Made by a program: the position numbers and the translations under genes. A DNA stretch of 64,000 nucleotides from Streptomyces lunaelactis (GTDB lineage: Bacteria; Actinomycetota; Actinomycetes; Streptomycetales; Streptomycetaceae), in NCBI RefSeq assembly GCF_003054555.1, contig NZ_CP026304.1, forward strand, positions 7,812,001 to 7,876,000, read 5' to 3'. The notes under the pieces are model-generated. The model was not told the DNA's origin, did not search any database, and worked only from the letters and a program-made list of their open reading frames with translations. Below are positions 1 to 8,218 of this stretch, one piece after another (position 1 is the stretch's first letter; each line of letters begins with the position of its first letter).

Positions 1-614
1 CCGGGCTCGATGATCGCACCCGTGGGGCAGGTGTCGACGCAGCCCCCGCAGGCCACGCAGTCCGAATCGGCCCAGGACCCTCCTGTACCGGGGGCGACCA
101 CGGTGTCGGCGCCCCGGCCGACCAGGGTGAGAGCGAAGGTGCCCTGCACCTCGGCGCACATGCGGACGCACCGGCCGCAGGCGATGCACAGGTCCCGGTC
201 GAGGTGGACGTACGGGTGGGAGTCGTCTCCACCTCGGCCGCCGACGCCCTGTGCCGCCTCGGGGCCGATGCCCAGCGACCGGCAGACATGCGCCAGTTCG
301 CTGGGGTTGTCACCGGCGAGGGCCCGTGGCGGCAGGGCGGAGGCGATGAGCTCGACCGCGTCCCGGCGCAGCTGCTGAAGATCGTCGGTGGCGGTTTCGA
401 CCTGGGCACCGGATGCGGCCGGGGTCACGCAGGCCGCCGCGATCTGTCCGTCGGCCCGTACAAGACACGTACGGCAGGAGCCGGCCGGGCTGAGACGGTC
501 GTCGGAGCAGAGCGCGGGCAGCTCGATTCCGGCCGCCCGCACCGCCGCGAGCAGTGAAGCTCCCTCGGGCACGTCGTGGGCGGCGCCGTCGACCTCGAGT
601 TTGATTCCGGTCAT
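1..614 (-). CDS. Formate dehydrogenase alpha subunit, N-terminal part (NuoG-like iron-sulfur region), cut by window edge
   Basis: Only the first ~204 residues are present; the rest lies before position 1. The ATG at 614 overlaps the stop of the upstream beta-subunit gene in an ATGA arrangement, so the two are translationally coupled. Residues ~30-50 contain the spaced cysteines of a plant-type [2Fe-2S] domain (CSDDRL...GSCRTC). These are followed by two ferredoxin-type motifs, CIACGRCVRMC and CVACGGCVDTC, ending in PTGAI. This is the N-terminal layout of NuoG and of the large NAD-linked formate dehydrogenase subunit that oxidises formate at a molybdopterin site. The molybdopterin domain is not visible, so the choice of formate dehydrogenase rests on the neighbouring NuoEF-like subunit and the nar genes. 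Confidence 0.75.
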   Translation of the reverse strand, partial: MTGIKLEVDGAAHDVPEGASLLAAVRAAGIELPALCSDDRLSPAGSCRTCLVRADGQIAAACVTPAASGAQVETATDDLQQLRRDAVELIASALPPRALAGDNPSELAHVCRSLGIGPEAAQGVGGRGGDDSHPYVHLDRDLCIACGRCVRMCAEVQGTFALTLVGRGADTVVAPGTGGSWADSDCVACGGCVDTCPTGAIIEP

Positions 615-2296
615 GGGCTCCATCCCGCCAGTCGGTGCCCGTAGGCGCGGGCGAGGCTGTGCACGGCGGGCGGGATTCGCCGTCCGAAGGCACACAGGCT
701 CGCCTCGGCCAGAACGCGTGACAGTCGTCCCCACTCTTCTCCCGGCGGGGCGCCTGCGGCAGCCAGCTCCAGGCCCCGGCGCGAGCCCACGCGGCAGGGT
801 GAGCACGCGCCGCAGCTCTCGGCGGCGGCGAACTGCCAGATGTGCCACAGCACATCCTCTGGAGCAACGTGCTGGTCGAAGGCGACCAGTCCGGCATGGC
901 CGAGAGCGGCACCGCAGGCCGCAAGGTCGGCGGTGGTCAGCGGCACATCCAGCGCGTCGGGGGCGAGGAAGCCACCCAAGGGCCCGCCGACCTGGAGAGC
1001 GGTCAGTTCGCAACCGTCCTTCAGGCCGCCGCCCAGCTCGGTGATGATCCGGCTCACCGGGGTGCCGAGCTCGACCTCGTACGCACCCGGCCGGGCGAAC
1101 CGCTCCGACAGGCAGACCAGCTTCGTCCCGGTTTCGTTGAGAGCCCCGCGCCGGGCGTACGCTTCACCGCCCCGGGAGACGATCCACGGGACGGCCGCCA
1201 GGGTCTCGACGTTGTTGACCACGGTCGGCGCGTCCCACAGCCCCCGCTGGGTCGGGTAGGGCGGGCGCGGCCGGGCGCAGCCCCGGTCCCCCTCCAAGCT
1301 CGCGATCAGGGCGGTCTCCTCACCCGCGACGTACGACCCGGCGCCCTCCACCACCTCGACGTCCAGGGCCGTGGCCGTGCCGTGCACGGACGGGCCGAAG
1401 TGCCCGTCGGCGTAGGCCTGCCCGACCGCTTCCCGCATCCGAGCCAGCGCACGCGGATACTCCGAGCGCACCAGCACCACACCCCGCCGGGCCCCGCATG
1501 CGAAGCAGGCCAGCGCCAAGCCCTCCAACACCCGCTCCGGATCCGCCTCCATCAACAGCCGGTCGGCGTAGGAGCCGGGATCGCCCTCGTCTCCGTTGGC
1601 CACCACCACGGTGTCGGGGGCCCGGCCGGCCGCCTCCCACTTCGCGGCCACCCGGAAGCCCGCGCCGCCCCGCCCCCGCAGCCCGGAGGCGGCCACTTCC
1701 ATCTGGACCTCGTCAGGAGTGCCTGTCGTGACCATTCGCGGCCATACCTGCCATGCGGGCTCACCGGCGACCACGCCTGCCAGCAGAACGGGGTCGCCGG
1801 TGTCGTCGGCCGCCGGGATCTCCGGTGCTCGCGGGGGCTCGCGCCCCGCGAGCTGACCGGTCAGCGTCGGGCCGGTGCAGGGTGTATCACCGTCGAGTGC
1901 CGCGGGACCCGCGTAGCAGTACCCCAGGCAGCGCACAGCCTGCAGCGACGTCTCGCCGTCCGGTGAGGCCGTGCCGGCGGTGATGCCCAGCTCGCGCTCC
2001 ACATTGGTGTGATGCCGTCCGGCCTGAGCGGCGAAGCACGCCGTCGCCGCGCAGACCCGGACGTGACGGCGGCCGTGCGGGGCGGCGAGGTCCGCGTAGT
2101 AACGGGCCGGTCCGAGCGCGGCGGCAGCGGGCAGGCCGATACCGGTGGCGACAGCCGGAGCCCAGACCTCGGGGCTGTCCGCCGTTCCCGCCCTGGCCTC
2201 GGCCAGCGACCCGATCAGCCGGTCTCCCGGCCGCCCACGCCGGTCAGCAAGGGCCCGAAACGCATCGAAACGGTCCGCAGGACCCACGGGAACCAT
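611..2296 (-). CDS. NuoE-NuoF-like fused subunit, formate dehydrogenase beta (NAD-binding diaphorase) type
   Basis: 561 aa. Residues ~70-170 form a NuoE-type thioredoxin-like [2Fe-2S] domain (cysteines in VCAATACF and VRCLGYC). This is followed by a NuoF-type FMN/NADH domain with GLRGRGGAGF, VVVANGDEGDPGSY and ETALIASLEG, and a C-terminal [4Fe-4S] motif ESCGACSPCRVG. The fusion of 24- and 51-kDa-like modules is usual for the beta subunit of soluble NAD-dependent formate dehydrogenases, which passes electrons between the catalytic subunit and NAD. The start at 2296 follows a GAGG element, only 19 bp after the narI stop. The stop overlaps the alpha-subunit start. The layout suggests one leftward nar-fdh transcript. 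A [NiFe]-hydrogenase diaphorase is the main alternative. Confidence 0.8.
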   Translation of the reverse strand: MVPVGPADRFDAFRALADRRGRPGDRLIGSLAEARAGTADSPEVWAPAVATGIGLPAAAALGPARYYADLAAPHGRRHVRVCAATACFAAQAGRHHTNVERELGITAGTASPDGETSLQAVRCLGYCYAGPAALDGDTPCTGPTLTGQLAGREPPRAPEIPAADDTGDPVLLAGVVAGEPAWQVWPRMVTTGTPDEVQMEVAASGLRGRGGAGFRVAAKWEAAGRAPDTVVVANGDEGDPGSYADRLLMEADPERVLEGLALACFACGARRGVVLVRSEYPRALARMREAVGQAYADGHFGPSVHGTATALDVEVVEGAGSYVAGEETALIASLEGDRGCARPRPPYPTQRGLWDAPTVVNNVETLAAVPWIVSRGGEAYARRGALNETGTKLVCLSERFARPGAYEVELGTPVSRIITELGGGLKDGCELTALQVGGPLGGFLAPDALDVPLTTADLAACGAALGHAGLVAFDQHVAPEDVLWHIWQFAAAESCGACSPCRVGSRRGLELAAAGAPPGEEWGRLSRVLAEASLCAFGRRIPPAVHSLARAYGHRLAGWSP

Positions 2297-2315
2297 GACC
2301 TCATCGTGGAGGCAG

Positions 2316-3206
2316 TCACACGAGGCCGCATCCCGAGATCATCGTTTGCGTGCGACTGTGACAGCGGGGGCCATTCAGGCGCGGACGGAATCCCTCACTG
2401 GGCTGGCGACGCCCCGGATACGGCCGCGGGCCCAGCACGACCCGCCCAGCGCGAGAGACGTTCGATATCCGGCTCGCGCTACGAGCCTGGGCCTTCCCAG
2501 CCACGGCGCGGCCCCCGCGCCAGACGCTGACAGAGCGCGACCGGTAGACGATGTACGGCCGGAACAGGTAGCCGACAGGCGCGGTGAAGGCATGGACGAG
2601 CCGGGTGAACGGCCAGAAAGCGAAGAGCAGCATGCCGATGAGCGTGTGCAGCTGGAAGGACAACGGCGCGGCCGCCATGGCGTCGATGTCCGGCTGCAGT
2701 GTGGAGACGGAGCGGAACCTGGGCGAGACGGTTTCCCGGTAGTTGTGCTCCTCGCCGACGGTGCCCGCGCCCAGCAGGGTGGTGACGAGTCCGGCGACGA
2801 TGGCCGCGACGAGGACGACGTACATCGTCTTGTCGTTGCGCGTGGTCGCCATGAACACCGGACCGGTGGTGCGTCGGCGGTAGATGAGGATAGCCACTCC
2901 GGCGAGCGTGGCGAAGCCGGCGACGCCGCCGAGGACGAGGGCCTGCACGTGGTACGCCGTCTCGGACAGGCCGATGGCTGATGTCCAGCTCTGCGGAACG
3001 ACCAGGATCACATGGCCGATGACGACGAGGATGCCGAAGTGGAAGAGCGGGCTGCCAATGCGCAGCAGCCGGGACTCGTACAGTTCGGAGGAGCGGGGGG
3101 TCCAGCCGAACTGGTCGTACCGGTACCTCCATACGGTGCCGCCGACGAGGATCACGAGGGTGACGTACGGCAGTACACCCCACAGGAGGACATCGAGAGC
3201 CTTCAT
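2316..3206 (-). CDS. narI: Respiratory nitrate reductase gamma subunit (cytochrome b), with an odd basic tail
   Basis: 296 aa. The start ATG at 3206 is preceded by GGGAGGGGCCC and overlaps the narJ stop (ATGA). Five hydrophobic segments and two histidine pairs, in SPLFHFGILVVIGHV and in FQLHTLIGML...RLVHAF, fit the two b-type hemes of NarI, which oxidises quinol and feeds NarH. About 60 C-terminal residues after YRSRSV are basic, carry no known motif and exceed the usual family length. The normal stop may have been lost here by mutation, as the rest of the operon is decayed. With narG, narH and narJ defective, this membrane subunit probably has no partner made locally. Confidence 0.85.
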   Translation of the reverse strand: MKALDVLLWGVLPYVTLVILVGGTVWRYRYDQFGWTPRSSELYESRLLRIGSPLFHFGILVVIGHVILVVPQSWTSAIGLSETAYHVQALVLGGVAGFATLAGVAILIYRRRTTGPVFMATTRNDKTMYVVLVAAIVAGLVTTLLGAGTVGEEHNYRETVSPRFRSVSTLQPDIDAMAAAPLSFQLHTLIGMLLFAFWPFTRLVHAFTAPVGYLFRPYIVYRSRSVSVWRGGRAVAGKAQARSASRISNVSRAGRVVLGPRPYPGRRQPSEGFRPRLNGPRCHSRTQTMISGCGLV

Positions 3207-3809
3207 CGCGGGCCCCTCCCGATGGTGCCGGACCGAAGGGTTCCAGGCCGACGGTCTCCTGGGGTTGGTCCGGTCCGGGCCAGGCGCTGAGCGGCGGCGC
3301 GGTCCTGCGGGGACGGGCCGGGCAGGAGCGCGCACACGGCCTCGACCACGGCGGTGTAGGGGGAGTTCGCGTCGCGCAGTGCCAGCCGCAGGAGCTCGAT
3401 TCCGGCGCGGTGCTCCTGGAGGAGTGCGAGCCCGTCGGCCAGGTCACCGGTCGCCGTGTACTCGAGCACGACCGGCAGGTAGTCGGGCAGCTCGGTGCCT
3501 CCGAGTTCGAGGCCGTGGCGGCGGTAGCGGTCCTTGAGGGTGGCCAGGGCCTGGCCGCGGCGGCGGGTCTCGCCGTCGGTCCACCAGGGTCAGGTAGAGG
3601 CAGCAGCGGCGGCGGCGGTCGAAGGTGGCGACGTAGGTCTCGGCGAGGTCGCGTGGCGGGGTGTCGGCGAGGTGGTGGACGACGCCGCTGCGGTTGGTCC
3701 ACGCCTGCTTGCAGGTGACCGAGCAGGTGTGGCAGCCGATGCACTTGTCGAGGTTCATCACCATGGCCAGCTGGGCCATGCAGCGCCCGATCGGCTCACT
3801 CGCGGGCAT
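3203..3809 (-). pseudogene. narJ: narH-narJ deletion fusion: NarH start joined to a frameshifted NarJ
   Basis: Reading starts at 3809 after AGGAGGTGACG. The first ~40 residues are the NarH N-terminus (MAQLAMVMNLDKCIGC, HTCSVTCKQAWTNR), the first [4Fe-4S] ligand set. The frame then jumps to NarJ sequence near 3680 (LAETYVATFDRRRRCCLYLT), so most of narH and the first ~50-60 codons of narJ are gone. A run of three G at 3587-3589 shifts the frame. Removing one base restores a NarJ-like WWTDGETRRRGQAL and the downstream VLEYTATGDLADGLALL. A second shift near 3265 puts the typical end QETVGLEPFGP in another frame. No complete beta subunit or assembly chaperone can be made. Confidence 0.85.
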
Positions 3810-3816
3810 CAGTACG

Positions 3817-5361
3817 TCACCTCCTGGGACCGGCGGCGTCGTCGTACCCCGTCGGCCAGTTGCCGGGCAGGTCGTCGCGCCGGATGCCGTACTGCGCGAG
3901 CATCAGGTCGAAGACCGTCGTCACCAGCCGACCGCCGATGCGACGCGCAGGGACGCCCCGGCGCAGTACGGAACCGGTCTCCTCTGTCGCGTCGAAGCGT
4001 GGCAGCAGCACCTCGATCGGCTCCGCGCCCTCGCCGAGCAGAGTCAATTGGGGTGACACCTCGTCGAGGTCGAGATTCCAGCGACCTGCGCCGAATTCGG
4101 TCCACCGCTCGCCCAACGTCCCGTTCGGGATGACCGGTTCACCGGTGCGACCGTCAACCAGGACGGTCTTCCACTCCGCTCCTTCGGACACCTCGCCGAG
4201 GTCGGACGCGCGCAGGAACTTCCCCGGCACGAACGCGTCGTCGCGCTCCTCCAGCGTCACCAGGAACGGCAGGTCGGTGTAGCACCGCACATAGTCGACG
4301 AAGAACGGCACCCGGCGCTCGACGAAGCACTCCTTGAGGATCACATGGCCCATGGCCATCGCCAGGGCGCCGTCCGTGCCCGGCTGGGCGTGCAGCCACT
4401 GATCGGCGAACTTGGTGTTGTCGGCGTAGTCCGGCGACACCACGACCACTTTCTGGCCGCGATAGCGGGCCTCCGCCATCCAGTGCGCATCGGGCGTACG
4501 CGTGACGGGGACATTGGAGCCCCACATGATCAAGTAGGCGGCGTTCCACCAGTCGCCGGACTCCGGCACATCGGTCTGGTCCCCGAACACCTGCGGGGAG
4601 GCCACCGGCAGATCGGCGTACCAGTCGTAGAAGGAGGTCATGCAGCCACCGATCAGCTCGATGAACCTGGACCCGATCGCGTGCGAAACCATCGACATCG
4701 CCGGGATCGGCGAGAAGCCCGCGATCCGGTCCGGACCCCACCGTTTGATCGTGTGCACATGCGCGGCGGCCACGATCTCGACCGCCTCGTCCCACGACAC
4801 CCGCACATGGCCGCCCTTGCCGCGGGCCTGCTGGTACCTGCGGCGCCGGTCCGGGTCGCCCACCACGTCGGCCCACGCGAACACCGGGTCACCAAGGCGC
4901 GCCTTGGCTTCCCGGTACATCTCGACCAGGACTCCGCGCGCGTAGGGGAAGCGCACCCGTGTGGGCGAATAGGTGTACCAGGAGAACGCCGCACCCCGGG
5001 GGCAGCCACGCGGCTCGTACTCCGGGGAGTCCGGGCCGACTGAGGGATAGTCGGTCTGCTGACTCTCCCAGGTGATGATCCCGTCCTTGACGTAGACCTT
5101 CCACGAACACGAGCCGGTGCAGTTCACCCCGTGCGTGGATCGCACGACCTTGTCGTGGCTCCACCGGTCCCGATAGAAGACATCCCCCTCCCGACCACCT
5201 TTGCGAAAGACAGCCCGCAGATCGGGCGAGACCTCGCGCCGGGTGAAGAAGCGACCGGCCCGCAGCAGCGCGTCCGCTGCGGGGCCTGCTTCACCGTGCC
5301 CAGGTGGTACAGCAGAGCTCCTGGGAATCCCGCCGTCCTTCACACCCGTCACCTCGTCCAC
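3817..5361 (-). pseudogene. narG: Respiratory nitrate reductase alpha subunit, truncated to its N-terminal ~510 residues
   Basis: 514 codons are open, against roughly 1,230 in intact NarG. The N-terminal [4Fe-4S] motif HGVNCTGSCSWK, the molybdenum-ligand region FYDWYADLP and many bis-MGD-site segments are well conserved. The sequence follows NarG up to WPTGYDD and then ends in AGPRR-stop. Eight bases later the NarH start with its own ribosome site appears, so the missing ~720 codons were removed by a deletion that kept the narG-narH junction. The start may be GTG 5361 or GTG 5343, which has GAGGTG upstream. Catalysis is not expected, because about half of the molybdopterin fold is absent. Confidence 0.85.
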
Positions 5362-5441
5362 GCATTTCGAATGGGCATCAATCCGGCAAACTACTCTGAT
5401 GGGTCTTCGATGCCTGGTTTATACGACGCCGGGCCCTCCAG

Positions 5442-5476
5442 GGGCCGAAAGTCCCGCCGTCCGGGACCGCGGGCCC
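5442..5476. promoter_or_regulatory. Tandem DevR/DosR(OsdR)-like boxes in the narG-narK divergent region
   Basis: GGGCCGAAAGTCCC (5442-5455) and GGGACCGCGGGCCC (5463-5476) both fit GGGNCNNNNGNCCC. The first matches 12 of 14 positions of the mycobacterial DosR core GGGACTWWAGTCCC. Their starts are exactly 21 bp apart, two helical turns, as expected for cooperative dimers. They lie about 80-120 bp upstream of narG and about 135-165 bp upstream of the transporter, so either or both promoters could be controlled. Assignment to the kinase/regulator pair at the right end of the window is inference. Confidence 0.6.
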
Positions 5477-5609
5477 TTCCTCCAGCGACTTTGCCTGCAG
5501 AGCATCACCCGCAGGGCGGTGGAGTGCTTCAACGCCGAACGTCGAGTTCGGATGTGAAGTGATGTCAGCCAGGCAAGCCCGGGGGAACCCACGTCGGAGA
5601 GGAAGCGCG

Positions 5610-6830
5610 ATGAGCCGAAGGGCCGAGAGGCAGCCAGCCCGTGCAGTTGCTTTCCCACAACCCGCGCGGATGCTGGCCCTGGCCACCGCCGGCTTCCTGC
5701 TCTGCTTCTGGGCGTGGGCGCTGCTGGCGCCGCTCGGACCGACGCTCCGGGACGACCTGGACCTCAGCTCCTTCCAGCAGTCCCTGGTTGTCGCGGTGCC
5801 TGTGATCGTCGGCTCACTCGGCCGGATCCCCGTCGGTGCCCTGACCGACCGCATCGGAGCTCGTCGGGTGTTCCCCATCGTCGCTGCCCTGACGATTCTT
5901 CCGGTGCTCTACCTGGGCCATCTGGCCGACTCACTGCCCGAGGTACTCGCGGGCGGCTTCTTCCTCGGCCTGGGCGGCACGACGTTCGCCATCGGAGTGC
6001 CGTTCGTCAACGCCTGGTACCAGCCCGAGCGGCGCGGTTTCGCCCTCGGCGTCTTTGGCATCGGCACGGGCGGCACCGCCCTTTCGTCCTTCACCACCGT
6101 CCAGCTGGCCGATGCCGTCGGGCGAAGCTTCCCCTTCGATCTGGTCGCCGTCCTTCTGGCGGCATACGCCGTAGCGGCCCACCTTCTCCTCCGCGACAAA
6201 CCAGGGCGCGCGGTCGCGGCCGGATCGCTCGTGGCACGCACGGCTGCCACGCTGCGGATGCCCGCCACCCTGCAACTGGCCTTCCTCTACGCCATGTCCT
6301 TCGGCGGCTTCGTTGCCTTCAGCGTCTACCTGCCCACCTACCTCACCACCGCTTACGACCTCGGCCGCTCCGACGCCGCGCTGCGGACAGCGGGCTTCGT
6401 TGTACTGGCCGTCGCGATGCGTCCGGTCGGAGGGTGGCTGTCCGACCGGACGAACCCCGCACCCGTGCTGGCGATTTCGTACGCCGTGGTGTGCGCGCTC
6501 GCACTGGTCGCGGCGATCGAAACTGCCCTGGTCCCTGTCGGAACGCTTGCCTTCCTCGGGATGGCAGCAGGTCTGGGCGCTAGCTCGGGCGCCGTCTTCG
6601 CGCTCGTCGCCCGTCTGGTTCCTCCGGAGCGGGTCGGCTCGGTCACCGGAGTCGTCGGTGCCGCCGGTGGGCTCGGCGGCTTCTTCCCGCCCCTGGTGAT
6701 GGGTCTGGTCAAGAGCATCACGGACGACTACGCGTGGGGGTTCGTTCTGCTCGCCATCACCGCTGCCGCCGGCGGTGCGCTGACCGCGACGGTCGTGCGT
6801 CGGCGTGCTCATCCGTCGACGCAGGATTGA
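5610..6830 (+). CDS. narK: MFS nitrate/nitrite transporter (NarK family)
   Basis: 406 aa from ATG 5610, chosen because GAGAGGAAG precedes it; an upstream in-frame ATG at 5559 lacks a comparable site. About twelve hydrophobic segments and the NarK-type signatures GRIPVGALTDRIGARR (loop 2-3) and FVNAWYQPERRGFALGVFG are present. The family imports nitrate or exchanges nitrate and nitrite across the cytoplasmic membrane to serve NarGHI. The gene is divergent from narG over a 250-bp spacer with tandem dyads. The frame is intact although the reductase is broken, so it may now serve assimilation, nitrite export or nothing. Confidence 0.85.
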   Translation: MSRRAERQPARAVAFPQPARMLALATAGFLLCFWAWALLAPLGPTLRDDLDLSSFQQSLVVAVPVIVGSLGRIPVGALTDRIGARRVFPIVAALTILPVLYLGHLADSLPEVLAGGFFLGLGGTTFAIGVPFVNAWYQPERRGFALGVFGIGTGGTALSSFTTVQLADAVGRSFPFDLVAVLLAAYAVAAHLLLRDKPGRAVAAGSLVARTAATLRMPATLQLAFLYAMSFGGFVAFSVYLPTYLTTAYDLGRSDAALRTAGFVVLAVAMRPVGGWLSDRTNPAPVLAISYAVVCALALVAAIETALVPVGTLAFLGMAAGLGASSGAVFALVARLVPPERVGSVTGVVGAAGGLGGFFPPLVMGLVKSITDDYAWGFVLLAITAAAGGALTATVVRRRAHPSTQD

Positions 6831-6864
6831 GCCACAGCTGCGACCGGCCCGACCGCGCATGGTG

Positions 6865-7033
6865 TCAGGGCTTGGAGATGACGTCCTGCGGCCCCTTTGG
6901 CCCCTGGGCTCTCTTCCCGGTGATGGAAGCCGGTCGTCTGGATGGAGGAGAAGAGGACGAACATGTCCCGGCAGCCGTCGACCTGCGGGATGAAGCCGAA
7001 CCCCGTGTCGTCGTTGAACCTGTCCTCGGCCAT
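6865..7033 (-). pseudogene. CspA-type cold-shock protein remnant
   Basis: ATG 7033 opens a frame with the cold-shock RNP motifs in degraded form: RFNDDTGFGFIPQ and DMFVLFSSIQTTGF. The usual end of the domain, AQGPKGPQ followed by DVISKP-stop, is present but in a different frame. About 15 residues between the two halves are missing, so a deletion shifted the frame around 6905-6925. The KWFN beta-1 strand is also altered. An intact protein would be a ~67-aa RNA chaperone. It lies between the transporter and a CBS gene. Confidence 0.75.
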
Positions 7034-7149
7034 GGAGGGTCCCCGTTTCCCTCCGTACAGGTCGTGCCAGAAATCCTCACGCCGGTCGGACTCGCCCGTG
7101 CAGTCGCGGCTCGGATCGACTACCCGGACGGTCCAGCCCGGGGGTGCGC

Positions 7150-7824
7150 TCACCCGAGAGGCCCATGCGCGGTCCGTTCGGGCGGCGTGAGCCGGGAGTC
7201 GTCGGTGCCTGCGGAGAGACGGTCGGTCACCGACACCACACCGTCCGTCAGTTGTGTCATCCGCAGCGCCACAGGGATGTCGCTGCGCTTCTCGAGCTGG
7301 CCCTCCAGAGTGACCACACCGTCGACGACGTGGACGCCGATCGTGCCGGGGGCGAGTCCCAATGTGTCCACGAGCACCTCTTCGATGACTCGGCGGCGGA
7401 TCTCCGGGTCTGGGCGCAGGAACACCTGGAGCAGGTCGCGCCGGGTGACGATGCCGATGAGGCGGTCCTCGTCGTCGACCACGGGCAGCCGTTCCACGCT
7501 GCGCTTGACCATCGTCCGGGCGGCCTGCGAGACCGTGTCGTCGGCGTGAACGGTGATGGCCGGTGCGGACATGAGCTGCGCGGCGGTCAGGTCGTCCCGC
7601 TCGGTGTCCTGGGTGCCTTCCCCCTCTGCTGCTCCGACCGTCGCCTGCCGGACCAGAAGGTCGCTCTCGGAGACGACCCCGATCACCCGGTCGTGGTCGT
7701 CCAGAACCGGTAGGCCGCTGATGTCATGTTCGGCGAGCAACTTGGCGACGTCCTTGAACGGCGCCGACGGGGTGACCGAGACGACCTCGTCGACCATCAG
7801 GCTTCTGACTCTGCTCTGCTTCAT
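7150..7824 (-). CDS. CBS-pair plus BON domain protein
   Basis: 224 aa. The start at 7824 is set by AGGAGGTGGCG just upstream and by the CBS consensus beginning at residue ~10 (VDEVVSVTPSAPFKDVAKLL). Two CBS repeats occupy residues ~5-70 and ~95-150 (GLPVLDDHDRVIGVVSESD; RLPVVDDEDRLIGIVTRRD). A BON domain follows at ~155-215 (GVHVVDGVVTLEGQL). CBS pairs bind adenine nucleotides; BON domains often bind membranes or ligands. The architecture is common in actinobacterial hypoxia/stress loci. No catalytic domain is present, so a sensing or regulatory role is likely. A weak pair of dyads lies 64-98 bp upstream. Confidence 0.85.
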   Translation of the reverse strand: MKQSRVRSLMVDEVVSVTPSAPFKDVAKLLAEHDISGLPVLDDHDRVIGVVSESDLLVRQATVGAAEGEGTQDTERDDLTAAQLMSAPAITVHADDTVSQAARTMVKRSVERLPVVDDEDRLIGIVTRRDLLQVFLRPDPEIRRRVIEEVLVDTLGLAPGTIGVHVVDGVVTLEGQLEKRSDIPVALRMTQLTDGVVSVTDRLSAGTDDSRLTPPERTAHGPLG

Positions 7825-7887
7825 CACGCCACCTCCTGTTGATCCGGTCCCAGGACCACGATGCTTCGGCCGGAGGGGTCCTATCGA

Positions 7888-7922
7888 GGGCCGAACGGGC
7901 CCTGTCCCGGGACTGACAGGGT
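7888..7922. promoter_or_regulatory. Degenerate tandem DevR-like half-sites upstream of the CBS-BON gene
   Basis: GGGCCGAACGGGCC (7888-7901) differs from GGGNCNNNNGNCCC at one fixed base. At 7909, exactly 21 bp on, GGGACTGACAGGGTCC starts with the DosR half-site GGGACT, but its right arm is displaced by two bases. The spacing equals that of the clearer pairs elsewhere in the window, which is the reason for listing it. Confidence 0.35.
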
Positions 7923-8005
7923 CCAGAGGGCATGTCAGCCGATCACGCGGACGTCGCCGCACGCGCTGGGCTCCTGGTCCCGGGACAGCGGACCGGGACC
8001 GGTCG

Positions 8006-8218
8006 TCAGGCGGTGACGGCGGAGTTCTTGCTTGCGCCACCAGGCTCGCGATCCCCGCCCTGGCTCGCCGTCACGATGATCTCGGTCGGGGCATCGAGCC
8101 TGTTCTTGACGGTGCATCTTGAGATCGCCACTTGCAATGCTTCGGTGCCGTCCGGCGTAAATCGGAGGACGTCGACCGAGATGGGAAGCAGCCGGGCCGG
8201 ACGGTGTCCGGGGGTCAT
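8006..8218 (-). CDS. Small hypothetical protein coupled to the upstream CBS-BON gene
   Basis: 70 aa, not recognised. The ATG at 8218 overlaps the stop of the CBS-BON gene at 8215 as ATGA, which favours genuine translational coupling. The composition is mixed, with a beta-strand-like central part (LPISVDVLRFTPDGTEALQV; PTEIIVTASQGG) and a polar tail, no membrane segment and no cysteine cluster. Codon third positions are mostly G or C but less extreme than in the neighbours. It could be chance open sequence, because no homologue can be named. Confidence 0.4.
   Translation of the reverse strand: MTPGHRPARLLPISVDVLRFTPDGTEALQVAISRCTVKNRLDAPTEIIVTASQGGDREPGGASKNSAVTA

Noticed and set aside
3444..3809. 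A functional small ferredoxin-like protein from the NarH-NarJ frame
   Set aside because: Only one of the NarH iron-sulfur ligand sets is present and the rest is out-of-frame NarJ, so decay explains it better.
6885..6905. GGGGCCAAAGGGGCC as another DevR-like dyad
   Set aside because: It encodes the GPKGP end of the cold-shock remnant, its right arm does not fit GNCCC, and it is not paired at 21 bp.
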